Below are positions 10,680 through 21,824 of a DNA stretch of 64,000 nucleotides, piece after piece (positions within the stretch are counted from its first letter, which is position 1; each line of letters begins with the position of its first letter). Made by a program: the position numbers and the translations under genes. This DNA is from Rhododendron vialii. Lineage: Eukaryota; Streptophyta; Magnoliopsida; Ericales; Ericaceae. The stretch covers positions 37,725,501 to 37,789,500 of the forward strand of contig NC_080567.1 of assembly GCF_030253575.1 (NCBI RefSeq). Reading direction: 5' to 3'. Under the pieces are notes generated by a model, which saw only the letters and a list, made by a program, of their open reading frames with translations, ran no database searches and had not been told where the DNA came from.

Positions 10680-13600
10680 CTATACAGCTTTCAGCTTCCC
10701 CATTTGATGCCTTGTCAAATCTTCAGAGTATAGTATGCCGTCAGGTGAAAGGAGACGCCGTAGAGCCATAAAAAATCGAGACTGAAGAGAGAAAAGGAAA
10801 AAACTATGCATTCAGATGAGTTTACATATAAGAAACGGTGTCAAGATGTGTGGAGTGGACGTAATAGTTACCCATTGGAATCCGACAAGGGCACACCAGC
10901 AACCAGCCAAACCGAATCCTCTACCGCTCACTAGCTGGTGCAAAGAACCAAAGAATTGTTGAAGCACACAGAAACAACTTTGAGGATTCAGGAAAGGACT
11001 GTGGGTCGGAATATCATCAATTGTTTCATTCCTCGTTCTGTTTTGCATACAGTAATGCGGTAGACCCAGAAAATATCACACTGAAGTGTCCTCAATTTGG
11101 TGTGACAGCACTACATTCGTTCCGGTGGAATGTTGGCCTCATTAAAAATTGAAAGCCATGCAAATCACACCAATCTGGACACTTTTTTGGCAAATTTTCT
11201 GGGTATGTATTGTTTTTCCCAAGGCATATTGATGGCGAGAATTTAAGGACACAGAAGTAAATGGAGGAAGGGGATCCCCAATAATAATCTCATACCATTA
11301 GGAAAAGAGCACCTAATGAGAAGCACCCGCTCATTGATAAACTGAGAAATTTTAGATCTCGCCCAGCCTGCAGAAGCAAGCATATGCAATTAAGTACTAT
11401 CATACACTAGAATAAAGGGAAAAGAAAACTCGCAGATTACATCAGAAGATCAAAAAAAATTACCATCTGTTAACAGAGTGATACTGTAATACCGTACTTA
11501 AAAACCTATTGCACAAGCTTGGGCACACTCGATGCCTAAGAATCGACAACTTTATTTGACAAAACTTAAGTACTAAAGCTTAAGCAAGCATACCAGCAAT
11601 GTTCCCTCAAGGCTATGAACACTGGCTGTCACACACAATGACATTAAGTATGGAATCAACACTTTGCGCATCTGCATTGAGAAAAGAGAAGATTAAAGTA
11701 TCAAGAAAAAACAGATAACATCGCATCTTGTCATTACCAGAAAAAAGAAAAAGAAAAAGAAGAGAGAGGAGTACTGCACATCTACAGAGCATTTGCATCC
11801 TCCTAGTAAACTGCATTTTCTCCAATTGGAATCACATACACTGATGATAGAAATATTTGAGCAAACCATGAATAACGCAAAATACATGATCATCCGGCAA
11901 AGAAAAATTGTTTTATAGGCAGCAAATGGGGTATTGCCGCTTATTTTGAAATTCCTTGTTATTCAACAAAATCAAAATCAAACTATGAACTAAAATGCAA
12001 AATGCACCAAGAAACAGTGACATTGGCATATGGGATCAGTTTTATTAGAGCTAAAAATATACTACAAGGTTTTCATATGGAAAATCAGGGGATCAGTTTT
12101 ATTAGAGCTAAAAATATACAAGGTTTTCATATGGAAAATCAGGAAGTTACCGGCGTCTTAAGGCAGGCCAAAACCACAAGTACTAGAATCTGAATGATCC
12201 AAGAAATAGAAGTTGTCATTGGTGAAACATACAACAGAGAACTAACCTCCCCAATGACCTCAGGATCAGGTGAAAATAATTTGGGGAACAGCAGGGGGAT
12301 AGATGCTCCAATGGATCCCATTATCAACCCACTAAGCGCACCAAAGATCAGCAGCGACTTTAATAGTGATCGAGCCTGTTTGATATGATAAACCTTTTCA
12401 GAACACCAGTTGCGTACAGAAATCATGCAGAGCCACAAGCTGTGACAAGGAACTTACTTACGCAACAAATATTCGTGAACGAAATGATTCCTAAAATCCA
12501 TACATCCACCACACACTGTATATAGAAATAGAGGCAAGAGACAGAGCAAAAATATACTCCCTCCCTCAACTATCGGTTACTGAATATCAGGGAGTCTACC
12601 TTTTCAAGGACATATAATTATTACACTTCCCGGAAGGAACCTTCATCAGTTTTAATCAGTTAACGGGGTTTGGATTTGAAATTCAAAAGAGAGGGGCAAA
12701 AGAAGGCTGTCACCAAATTTTGCACATTGACTTTTCGAAGTCGCATTCTCATGGGACGGGATGGAGGGAGCAGTAACCACACTTGGAGAATGAAGAATAA
12801 ACAACTAACCTTTGGCAGACTTCGATTGACTCCATACATTAACTCGGGCATGAATGATTGAGCAGTTTGAGAGAGAGGCTCACCAAACACTGCGCACATG
12901 CTGAACAGTTGAATCATGACCTAGAATTGACAGGAATTTGTAAAATAAATATCCATCAACTCCTTGCAGGAATAGGAAAGTAATGCACACAAATAAAGAA
13001 ACTAATAAATAAAGAGATTATATTACGTGGCACAAACCTGATGAGCAGCAACAGTGTGTGTGCCCATTGACGTTGCAAAATATACAATGAGAGAGTAGAA
13101 CGCAACCTAAACCTCACTATGTCAGATAGTTGTACAATAATCACGCATGAGCTGAATTAGTAGATAATCAAGTAATATGTCACAAACCTTTGAAATCATT
13201 GTGATAAACACTGGAGCAGCAAGCATGAATACTTGCAAAAGTTCACTTGGAGATGGAACAGAGAGGGCAAATGCATTATATCCTTTCTTATTCAAAGTTT
13301 CAATCATCATATAACCTGCAATAACCTAAAAATACGATAAGAAGAGGAGACACAACAAAAAAGAAAGCTGAACCCACAAGAAAATGCGATAAGTGCAAAT
13401 GAATTGAAAGTTTCCTCACTTGTGATACCATTGTTGCCCAAGCCGCTCCAGCAATCCCGTAGCCCAAGAATGTGCATAAGACAATATCACCAATGCCATT
13501 TACAACACTGGCAACTGCCAAGGCCTTCAAAGGTCCCCACGAATCCTTCATGCCAAGACTGTGCACAAAAAAGGACACATGCATGAACCTCCACATCTAT

Positions 13601-16600
13601 GGAGTAACAACTAAAGAGTTATAGGTGAAATTGATGTAATTTCACCAACAAACCAATAAAAGAAGAAACTTCCCACATGACAAAATATGGTAAAACAAGG
13701 ATATCAGGAGAGAAAAAAAATACCCAATCCTTTACTCTTCAGTGTTCGCATCAATGATTCATTTTAGTGACATAAACCATGAAAATTCACTTTTTTCTAT
13801 TAAATATAGGTCTCTTGCTCTATTTACTCTATTACAGTTTGAAGTGATTGTTGATATGCGTTATTGCGAAGTATGCCATCAACCACAAAATCACTCGTGA
13901 TTCTTATTTGTTTCAGGAAACTTTAGCACTACTTTCATGCATAAGTCACCAAAAGAGTGTGGTATATTTGCACCTTGCACTTTGGGCAACCCACCCAACA
14001 AGCACTGCAGGCCATGCTAGGCTTCGAATCTACCAAAATAAAAGATCCCATCAATCGAACAGTCACCAGTATATAACATAATTGATGATATCATAACAAT
14101 TAAGGAGAAAACATGGTCCATCTAAAAGGGAAAGAAAGCTGAAGAAGCACGTCACAATTTCTCAAAGCACAAAAATTGGAAGAACTTATTTACCCTCAAA
14201 ACAAGTGACAATCCAATCTCGGGGAGAAAAAAGATACCAAACTTTCAGTTAGCAGGCACAGGACATTAACCTCACCGATCTTATTCTCAATCTCTGCTAG
14301 ATTGTGCAAGGAGAATAGCCAAGGTGGCTATGACAGGTTTTAGTGTCCCCATGCCGCTACAGAAGCTCAAACCTCTGACAATTCATCTCTACAAACCATG
14401 TTCACTTGTACTAAAGTGGTTACTGACTATTTTAGGTGAATAATTTGGAAAGTGAATAGACTGAAGGCCAGAAATTTTTTTAGAAAGGATCAAGTATGAC
14501 AGTTGTCCTTCGTCTTCCCCAAAAATAGTTTACAGCATCAGATAACAAGCAGAACGAAACGTAAACCTCGTGGATGATAAGAATAACAAGCATGAAGTAC
14601 GAGAAAACAACATGGAAATTGTTTGCTCATGGGAAACTGAACCTGAACGTATGTGTTTGCTGCAGGTATGATGTGCACATTCTTCGGGCCAGTAAAAGCT
14701 GGAAAGGTAAGAGAGCAAATTAATCAGTCATTCGATGGCATCTGTTAGTAATGAAGAGATGAAACATGGATGACTCTCCAATCTATCCAGGACTCCACCA
14801 ATCTATCATTCATCCACTTGATTATTAAACCCAGACAGAGTCTTAAATCTTAATTACCAGTTAGCGCCCATGCACCTAGGAACCTTGTGCAGAACAGCAT
14901 CCCCACACCACAAGTTAACCCAATAAAAAGCAAGATAGAAATCTGATGCTGCACTTCATCTTTATTCTGCAACAAGGTTGGTTAGTCGAATAATGGGGAA
15001 GGATGATTAATAATAGACAGTGAATAATAAGTTAAATCATGAATGGAGCAAATTTAAGTGATGTCACATGACTCATACTAACACACTGAACAACTGCGAA
15101 AATAGAAATTTTGACAATGTGCATACAAAAATTAAGTTTTGTCTAAACGAAAAAAGAAACATGCAGATGATAAATTATGCCCAAGATGACAACAGAATTT
15201 ATCAAGGGGAAAAAGGCTGATAGCATGGTTAATATGCCAACAATTTTATTGTGAAACCTTTACTCGTCAAAAGAAAGGGCCAAGCTACGAAAAAATTGAC
15301 GATGATAAATCCAGATCAACAACTCTTTCAACAATTCAACAAACTAACCTGTCTTGCGAGTGAAGTAGCAACCATATTTGATGTTGCAATTGAAAGGAAC
15401 ATAAAAATATAACTGGTATAATCACAAAGCACAGTCGCAGGGCCTGCCGAAACAACCAAAATTCAAGGCATTATTCCACTAGCCTAATGATAATTCCATT
15501 AGAACTAGTACTTGAGTCTTATAAATAGAGTTATAGACCAAGGGCAAAGGTACCATTCACTCTTATCAATAATATTGGGGAAACTTCCTATTTTCTCGTG
15601 TGGGCTCTTATTTTCTCTTGTAGGTTTGACGGTGTTCTGCTGCTAAAACAATATCTAGCCACCTCCTATCAACTAGAAACCATATAATATATATTATCAT
15701 GTGGAAACTCATTGAAACCAATAATATATAACTAAAACTCAATAAAGTTTAGACCACAAGGATATGCCAATCAAATACTATAAACACAACATAACCCCAA
15801 GGGATACCTATAAGGTGCTATCAATTCCTTTGGGCCACTCCATACATACAGGGCTTCGCTCCGGCTTTCATGGGGCCAGAGACGCCAAAAGGGCCGGACT
15901 AGCACGGCACATTGAAAAATGTGGCACAACATGGTTTTAGATGGGCTGGGCATGGCATGGTTGAGGGTTCTAGACCGCACGAAAGGGCACGGCACAACAA
16001 ATACTAAGCTGTTAATTGTTACCCAATTATTATTTTCGACGAAACTCGGTTGGAGATGGGCCAGCATGGGCACGGCACAACACAATTAGAAAACAGCATG
16101 ACATGAGTCGTGTCACAATTAAAAAGTGGCAAGGCACGAAACAGGATTGGCAAAAAGCAAATGGGCCGGCATGGCACAGCACGGCCCCGTTGGACACCTC
16201 TACATGGGGCCCTAGTGGACGTTTGGATTAGTCTCAGGATTAGTAGAGGTACACAACAGATGCAGTAGATATTACCTAAAGCAGCAAGCTTGAGAGAACT
16301 TCCCTGACCAATCACAGCAGTGTCGATGAGACTCATCAACGGTCCACATATCCACAACCCCGTCGCAGGCCCCGAAAACTTCATAATCTCAACAATTTGA
16401 TTCCAAAGACTCTCTTTCCCCTCAGGTTCTTCTCTTTTCATCTCAACCACCCCTGTCTCCCCCTCCACCTCCTCTTCTTCTTCTCCGGTCGATAAAACCG
16501 AAGCGATACTGTGGCCATTTCCGCTCGCAATTTCAGATTCCCCCCCGACTAACTCTTGGCTTGGACTAATGCAACCAGCAACCAACCGATTGCTTCGATT

Positions 16601-16753
16601 AATAACTGGTGGAAGACAGATTCGAAGAATTGATCGAGCAATCCGAGGTTTGGGATGGAATCGGATGAAGGGAGTGGAATGGGAAGAGAAATGGTTGAAA
16701 TTAGCGTTTCCGATTGGGGCATGGGAGAGGTGATTTAGGGTTTTAAGACCCAT
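10680..16753 (-). CDS. DTX46: EDS5/DTX46-type MATE transporter of the chloroplast envelope
   Basis: Fourteen exons (high to low): 16753-16276, 15443-15349, 14966-14858, 14698-14643, 14029-13974, 13558-13420, 13325-13188, 13106-13038, 12920-12810, 12375-12247, 11671-11594, 11367-11296, 10934-10872 and 10781-10680. All phases close, giving 564 aa. The first 100 residues look like a plastid transit peptide with an acidic stretch. The MATE core shows [97 protein letters not shown] and [11 protein letters not shown]. In Arabidopsis EDS5 (At4g39030) carries a salicylic-acid precursor (isochorismate) out of plastids; DTX46 (EDS5H, At2g21340) is the constitutive paralogue and is closer in sequence here. 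The product is therefore probably a plastid exporter in salicylate biology; substrate is inferred. Length is normal for the family. Confidence 0.95.
15832..16230. repeat. GC-rich repeat insertion in MATE intron 1
   Basis: This block stands out from the AT-rich intron. It is built from variants of GGCACGGCACAAC and GGGCCGG and ends in a TGGACACCTCTA word. Such GGCACGGCAC-type sequence is common in plant dispersed repeats. I see no terminal repeats that would let me assign a family. Confidence 0.5.
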
Positions 16754-16759
16754 TGGATG

Positions 16760-16760
<1 letters not shown>

Positions 16761-16799
<39 letters not shown>
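16761..16799. repeat. (GA)n microsatellite in the 5' leader of the MATE gene
   Basis: About 20 uninterrupted GA dinucleotides lie 8 bp upstream of the MATE start codon, so the transcript would carry a CT repeat just before the AUG. Such pyrimidine-rich leaders are frequent in plant genes. Confidence 0.9.
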
Positions 16800-16805
<6 letters not shown>

Positions 16806-16995
16806 GGAGAGGAATTATGGTTTATTATATAGTGAGCCACCTGGAAGTTGCGGCTCTGGGTAACCAACAACGTCCATGAACCGGACAGGAAACGGGAAAA
16901 ACGAAAAACGAATATACTCGCCAGAAAATAAGAACGCCCACGTGCCCACCCGCAAACACAACACATACTAAATTCTACGGTAATACGATTTTTTT

Positions 16996-17346
16996 GTTAA
17001 AAAGTTTATTATTTGGCTTAATAAGCCAAATAACTTACGAGTACTTTTTTTGTTCTTATTTAAAATAATAATAATTGCATTTATTCATTTTTCGTCATTT
17101 TTTGTATAAATTATTGCTTCATCATGATGAGAGAAATTTAAACAATAAAAATTACAATCAAAAACTAATTTTTTTTGAATAATCTAAGAAAAAATATAGA
17201 TTTCAATCGTAATTTTTTACATTTTAGATTCCTCTCATCATGATGAAACAATAATTCTTTAAAAAAAATTGACTAAAAATTAATAAATGCAAATCTTTTA
17301 AAACAAGAACAAAAAAAATAAGCCATTTAACTTATTAGGCCAAACC
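16996..17346. mobile_element. 350-bp foldback element (MITE-like)
   Basis: The two halves are imperfect reverse complements over about 170 bp each. The left arm reads TTTGGCTTAATAAGCC and later TTGCTTCATCATGATGAGAG; the right arm holds CTCTCATCATGATGAAACAA and ends TTATTAGGCCAAA. There is no coding capacity. It lies upstream of the MATE gene. Confidence 0.75.
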
Positions 17347-17349
17347 TTA

Positions 17350-19329
17350 CTCTATTTCGTTTACTAAAAGATCAGTTTTCTTGGCCTTCACCTCTTTTAT
17401 AATCATAGTAAATTATATTGATGTACTGAGTGTAGTCAAAGATCATGTATTTAAATTAATTAGTATTTTATTGGTTCGTTCAGGCACTTGAACTCGTTAA
17501 GTTTGAGCTCGAACTTGAACTTATTAATAATGTGACAAACAAATTTGAACACACCATTACTTGGCTCCTTTGCAACCCTGTGAAAGACGTATCCTAAATC
17601 ATAAGCAACCAAAGAAAGAATATTCGTGTTCTCCTACTCAAAGCAGGCAACAACAAATAGCTTTTTTCATTTTTTTGGTTCTCTTTTTGAGCTGTTTCTT
17701 GCACGAATGTCAATAGGGTTAAAGTCAAATTTGTCTTGTAAGCACAAGCAGACAATCTAAAGAGTTACTTGACAATTTGTCCCTCTGCTTTCTTACTTGG
17801 GTTGGGGGATGACCAGAGCAGACTTTGGGCTTTGGGAGAACTTTATGGGCTTTGTTGACCCAACTTGATTGATTGTATGCACGACATGACCGTCGAAGCC
17901 CGTTGGCCTGGCTCAGATTTTGTGTCCGTCCTTGGTAATTTCCATGGCCACTTTAGAGGAGTTCTTTATTTTTTTTTTCCCTTTCTTTCTGTTGGTATGC
18001 GGGAGTTGGCTTGGACATCCGGTTATAAAAAAACTTCTTCACCAAACTTTTGACACCGTCTTTTTGATAATCTCTCCTAGCGTCCGACTCGACGAGGGGA
18101 ATCGAAAAAACATGTAGATAGATCAAAGTTGAAAAAGTTCACTAATGGCGATAAAAAAGACACTAAAAGACTGTCTTTGAGACAGTGCAAAAAGAGTTGC
18201 ACAATGTGGGTAATTCCTTGTCTCCCAACTATCCGACCAAACTGAATAATGTTCCTATCGCAAAATTTGTCGTAACGTAAATGGTTGGGAGTATCGTTTG
18301 TGTGGGACCCGTAGTGGGCCCCACACCATGATCTGTGCACAAAATCTGTATAGGTGGACTTTTTGTTGGATTATCCTCCCTACGCTGCCGAGGTAAGATT
18401 TAGTTGACCTCCTGTTAACCAAACATAGCACAACTTAATCCTGGGATATGAAATACAATCACTTCCTATTTAACTCATATGGAAGTTAGTCAATATTAGA
18501 TGTAAACTCTTCGTCTGTGCAGCTTTAAATCGACTTTGCATGCTCTCAAGATACGGATTTCCCTTGTCTGAACATTTCTTATTTCCAAGATGTTACCAGA
18601 TCATCGCGATTTTAACCATAGCTTTATGCTACAACAATGTTGAGGTCTTCAGAGGTGTAGTAAAAATGAGGCCTGGTAAGATACCTCTCCTTCAGCACTC
18701 AACATGCTGCGCGTAATTGAGCCCGTCCAAGTTAATGGATAGCTTCTCGTTCTTTTTCATGTCTTCCAACATTTATTTCCTTTATCTGATAAGCTTGTTT
18801 TATTTTCTCGCTGATCGCCTTAGAACCTATCTATTACATTAGGTTTTAGTCAAAATGCATAGAGTAGAGTATATATGATTACCTATGGCATGAAGCAGCA
18901 TCTCAGACACTGAAGAGATTCTTCGCCGAGAAAGGGTGCCTCCATTTAGTACAAATTTTAAGCATACATCTTTGAAGGATAAATATTTCAGATTGATCAT
19001 ATGCATTGCTGTTAGTATCAGATTGAAATCCTCAATTGTGCCCCACCTCATCTTCTATTTCTGCAGTCATCTGAGCTAGCTAGATACCTTGTGCCATGTC
19101 GAGTATTTGCTAGTTCAACTGTTGGTTCTTCATATGGTTTAATTTGATAAAAAATCGAGAATGGGGCAAGTCATGCTTGGCCTTATTTTACATCAATCTC
19201 ATCTAGCTTTTAGACTTTTAGCACGAATTTCTATCTTGTGCCAAATGAAATCGGCTATATAAACACATACGCACAGTTCCTCCGTATCATGGTTGTTTGT
19301 TTCTTATATTCTCTTCTTGTCTTTTCTAG
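17350..19329. other. intergenic or possible upstream-exon region of the unidentified gene
   Basis: No exon could be supported. At 17460-17540 there is a fragment of a dispersed CTCGAACTTGAAC-type repeat, and 18150-18370 looks like another dispersed repeat (GTGGGACCCGTAGTGGGCCCCACA). If the gene at 19330-20708 is real, its missing 5' exons should lie here. Confidence 0.4.
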
Positions 19330-20708
19330 GTCTCGCTGCAGAAGTCGTTGACCGGACAAAAACAATGTCAGATGTCTATGTTGCTTTCTACGATTTTTCT
19401 TGCATGCTGAAGTCAAAGGTACAGTGTGCATAATTTTCTTAAGGTAGCTAGATTTACTGGCTAGGGGGAACAATCTTTCTGCTTTCTTGACGTATTACTC
19501 CTAGGCGCGCAAACAAAATGAACCCTGGAGCCATATCTTGTTCCACTTAGGGTGCCTGCTTGTATTTCTTCATGTTCAAGCTCACTTTGAGCATTCTTCC
19601 CATGTCCCACCCACTGTTCTGCATGTAGATTTTATCTTAGTTTTGTTCATAGGTCTATGGTATTTCCACCCAATGAAGACTTGCTACATTTGTAGGCTGA
19701 CAAGAATGACCCGAATGCTACGATAACATTAAGCAGGATATATAGAAGCCGTTCTGAAAATTTGCTGGGAATCAGGAAACCTAAACCAAAGGTTTGCTGA
19801 GTTTTTTAGTTGTCTTCCACTAACGAGGCTCATCACTGTCTTACCATTTACTTTGGTTCCACCAGGAAATCTTTACATAATCAGAGCGAACCAAGATATA
19901 ATCCGGCTCTGGTGAGCTTTTATGTCGATTTTCCCACATCATGTTTTAACCGAAGGAAGTTATCTGACTACACTCTAATCTCAATGCAGATTTTCGTACT
20001 ATTCGTTGTACTCAGAGTCATGTTTGCATATCTTTCCCTGTAGTCTAAGGAGATCTAACGCTTGAGCAATCATATTCAGGTCTTTTGGATTCACTAGTGA
20101 ATTTTACCCCGTAACAAAGTATATATACATCAAAATTTATCAGTCTTCCCGTATGTTTTGATCTGGAATGTGAGATTACCGCGGACAGGTATGGGATTGG
20201 CACATGATTTTGACCGGGTACGTAGTTAATCAAAAATCATTTCCATGTGTATATTCACAACCCAATATTATAGAAGAAATAAATACAGCCTCTTATTTGT
20301 ATCTGTCCTTCGTCGCGTTGTTCGGGGATCAGCATCTGATTTGCGCGGTTAGCCTCCTCGTGGTTCTACAGGCAGCCATTACCGCCGTCAGCTTCGCGCT
20401 CTACCATTCCTTCTTCTATTCTGTTTTGGCCGTGATTCCAGTTGCTATGTTTGTTGCTCTCTGGGTAATGTTCAATAATTTTTAATTTATGTTTTAGTTG
20501 AGGGAAATGATTTTGCCACTTATTTTTTTGTTAACGCCACTCCACTGTAAATATATTTTTGCACTAAAAATACACTTGCAGGGGAATGACGTTAACAAAA
20601 AAGGAAATGGCAAAATCAGCCGCCTTAGTTTAATGTTCAATAATCTTTAATTTTTGTTTTCTGCAGGTCATCCCCGACGCCCTGCTCTACCGTTTCGTCA
20701 CGCTTTGA
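19330..20708 (+). CDS. unidentified multi-exon gene, C-terminal exons only; membrane-spanning end
   Basis: Candidate exons with good GT-AG sites and compatible frames are 19330-19418 (ending [11 protein letters not shown]), 19696-19791 ([20 protein letters not shown] then [12 protein letters not shown]), 19885-19911 (SEPRYNPAL), 20372-20464 ([10 protein letters not shown]... FVALW) and 20667-20708 ([13 protein letters not shown], then TGA). The first three chain in phase 0, as do the last two. I could not support the link between 19911 and 20372, and another membrane exon may lie between them. The C-terminus is strongly hydrophobic and would form one or two membrane spans. I do not recognise the family and assign no function. 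It converges on the SH3P2 gene. A degraded gene is also possible. Confidence 0.4.
20507..20622. mobile_element. short foldback element in the last intron of the unidentified gene
   Basis: About 115 bp form an imperfect hairpin: GATTTTGCCACTTAT and TTGTTAACGCCACTCC on the left return as GGAATGACGTTAACAA and ATGGCAAAATC on the right. The size and structure fit a very small MITE. Confidence 0.6.
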
Positions 20709-20999
20709 GATTTTTTTTTAATGTAATGGATAGTGAGAAATAGATCGATAAACCTTTTGAAAGCCGTGTAGAGAGTAAAAAAAAATTCTCGAAAAAGTGT
20801 AAGTGAACAAAGTGAATTCTGGGATTTAGGATTTTGCAGTTATGATTTGGAAATCAGGATGTTGTTATCTGAGAATTTTTCTTAATAGTTTCGGAATCCA
20901 ATGTTTTCTTCGTTTTCTCTGGGAAGTGGGAACATTTCTTAATGTCTTCTTAATGGTTTGCTCTCTGGAAATTGGGATGTTACTTAATGGTACCTCATG

Positions 21000-21475
21000 T
21001 TTAGGGTTGTTAAGCCGTTCGTGAACTATTCGAGAAGGTTCTATTCAGAAAAGGTTCGTTAGAGTTTGATTTGTCTACTAAATGAACTGAACTCAAGCCT
21101 CAATTTTAAGCTTGAATCATAATGAACCAAATATGAACCTCGCAATATTCGGTTCGATTAGGCTCGTGAACCTGAAATACATGTATATCATGGAATTTTT
21201 ATGAGAATTTTGTATATGTACATAATAAAAATTTCATGTATTTATGTACATAATAATAATGGAGTAAAATTTTATTTGTACCTTTAGACCCACGTGAGGG
21301 CATAAATATATGGTATAATTGGTTTGTTAAGGCTCGTGAATAAGCTTGAGTTCGACTCAAAGCTAGGCAAGCTCGGCTCGTCGAATTTTCTTTGAGTTCA
21401 GCTCGAGTTCAAGTTCACTTAAAAACTTAATGAACGAAATTGAAAATTCTAATATTCAGCTCGATTTAGCTCTTT
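21000..21475. repeat. dispersed repeat rich in CTCGAAC/GAGTTCG words
   Basis: The segment holds many variants of GCTCGTGAAC, GAGCTTGAG and CAGCTCGAGTTCAAG, a composition common in dispersed repeats of plant genomes. A fragment with the same words lies at 17460-17540. Ends and class could not be determined. Confidence 0.5.
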
Positions 21476-21824
21476 TACTGCCCTACTCAAAGTCTTGCAA
21501 GTGACATTGAATTGTTCAATAAATATATAATTCCTTGGTCCATTGTTACATTCAAACACAGGAAATACAATACAAACAGTTGGAAGGGCAACCAGAAAAT
21601 TCAGCCAGAAAGAAAGAGTGAGTCTACTGACTATGAATAATAAGTCAAAAGCAACAGAACTCATCAAATAGTATCTTTCAATCCAATTCTACAACAATGA
21701 AGTTTAACTACAAAAAGAATGCACATACACCGATCGCAACCATATTGAACATGTAACACAAAGCAGGCAAGTCACATGCGGAGAGACCCAAAAATAGGTG
21801 GATACAAACATTTGTTGAAATTCA

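Noticed and set aside
16019-16966. a single 315-codon open frame on the minus strand
   Set aside because: Only its middle part (16753-16276) is exon 1 of the MATE gene. The upstream part is leader with a GA repeat and the downstream part reads into intron 1.
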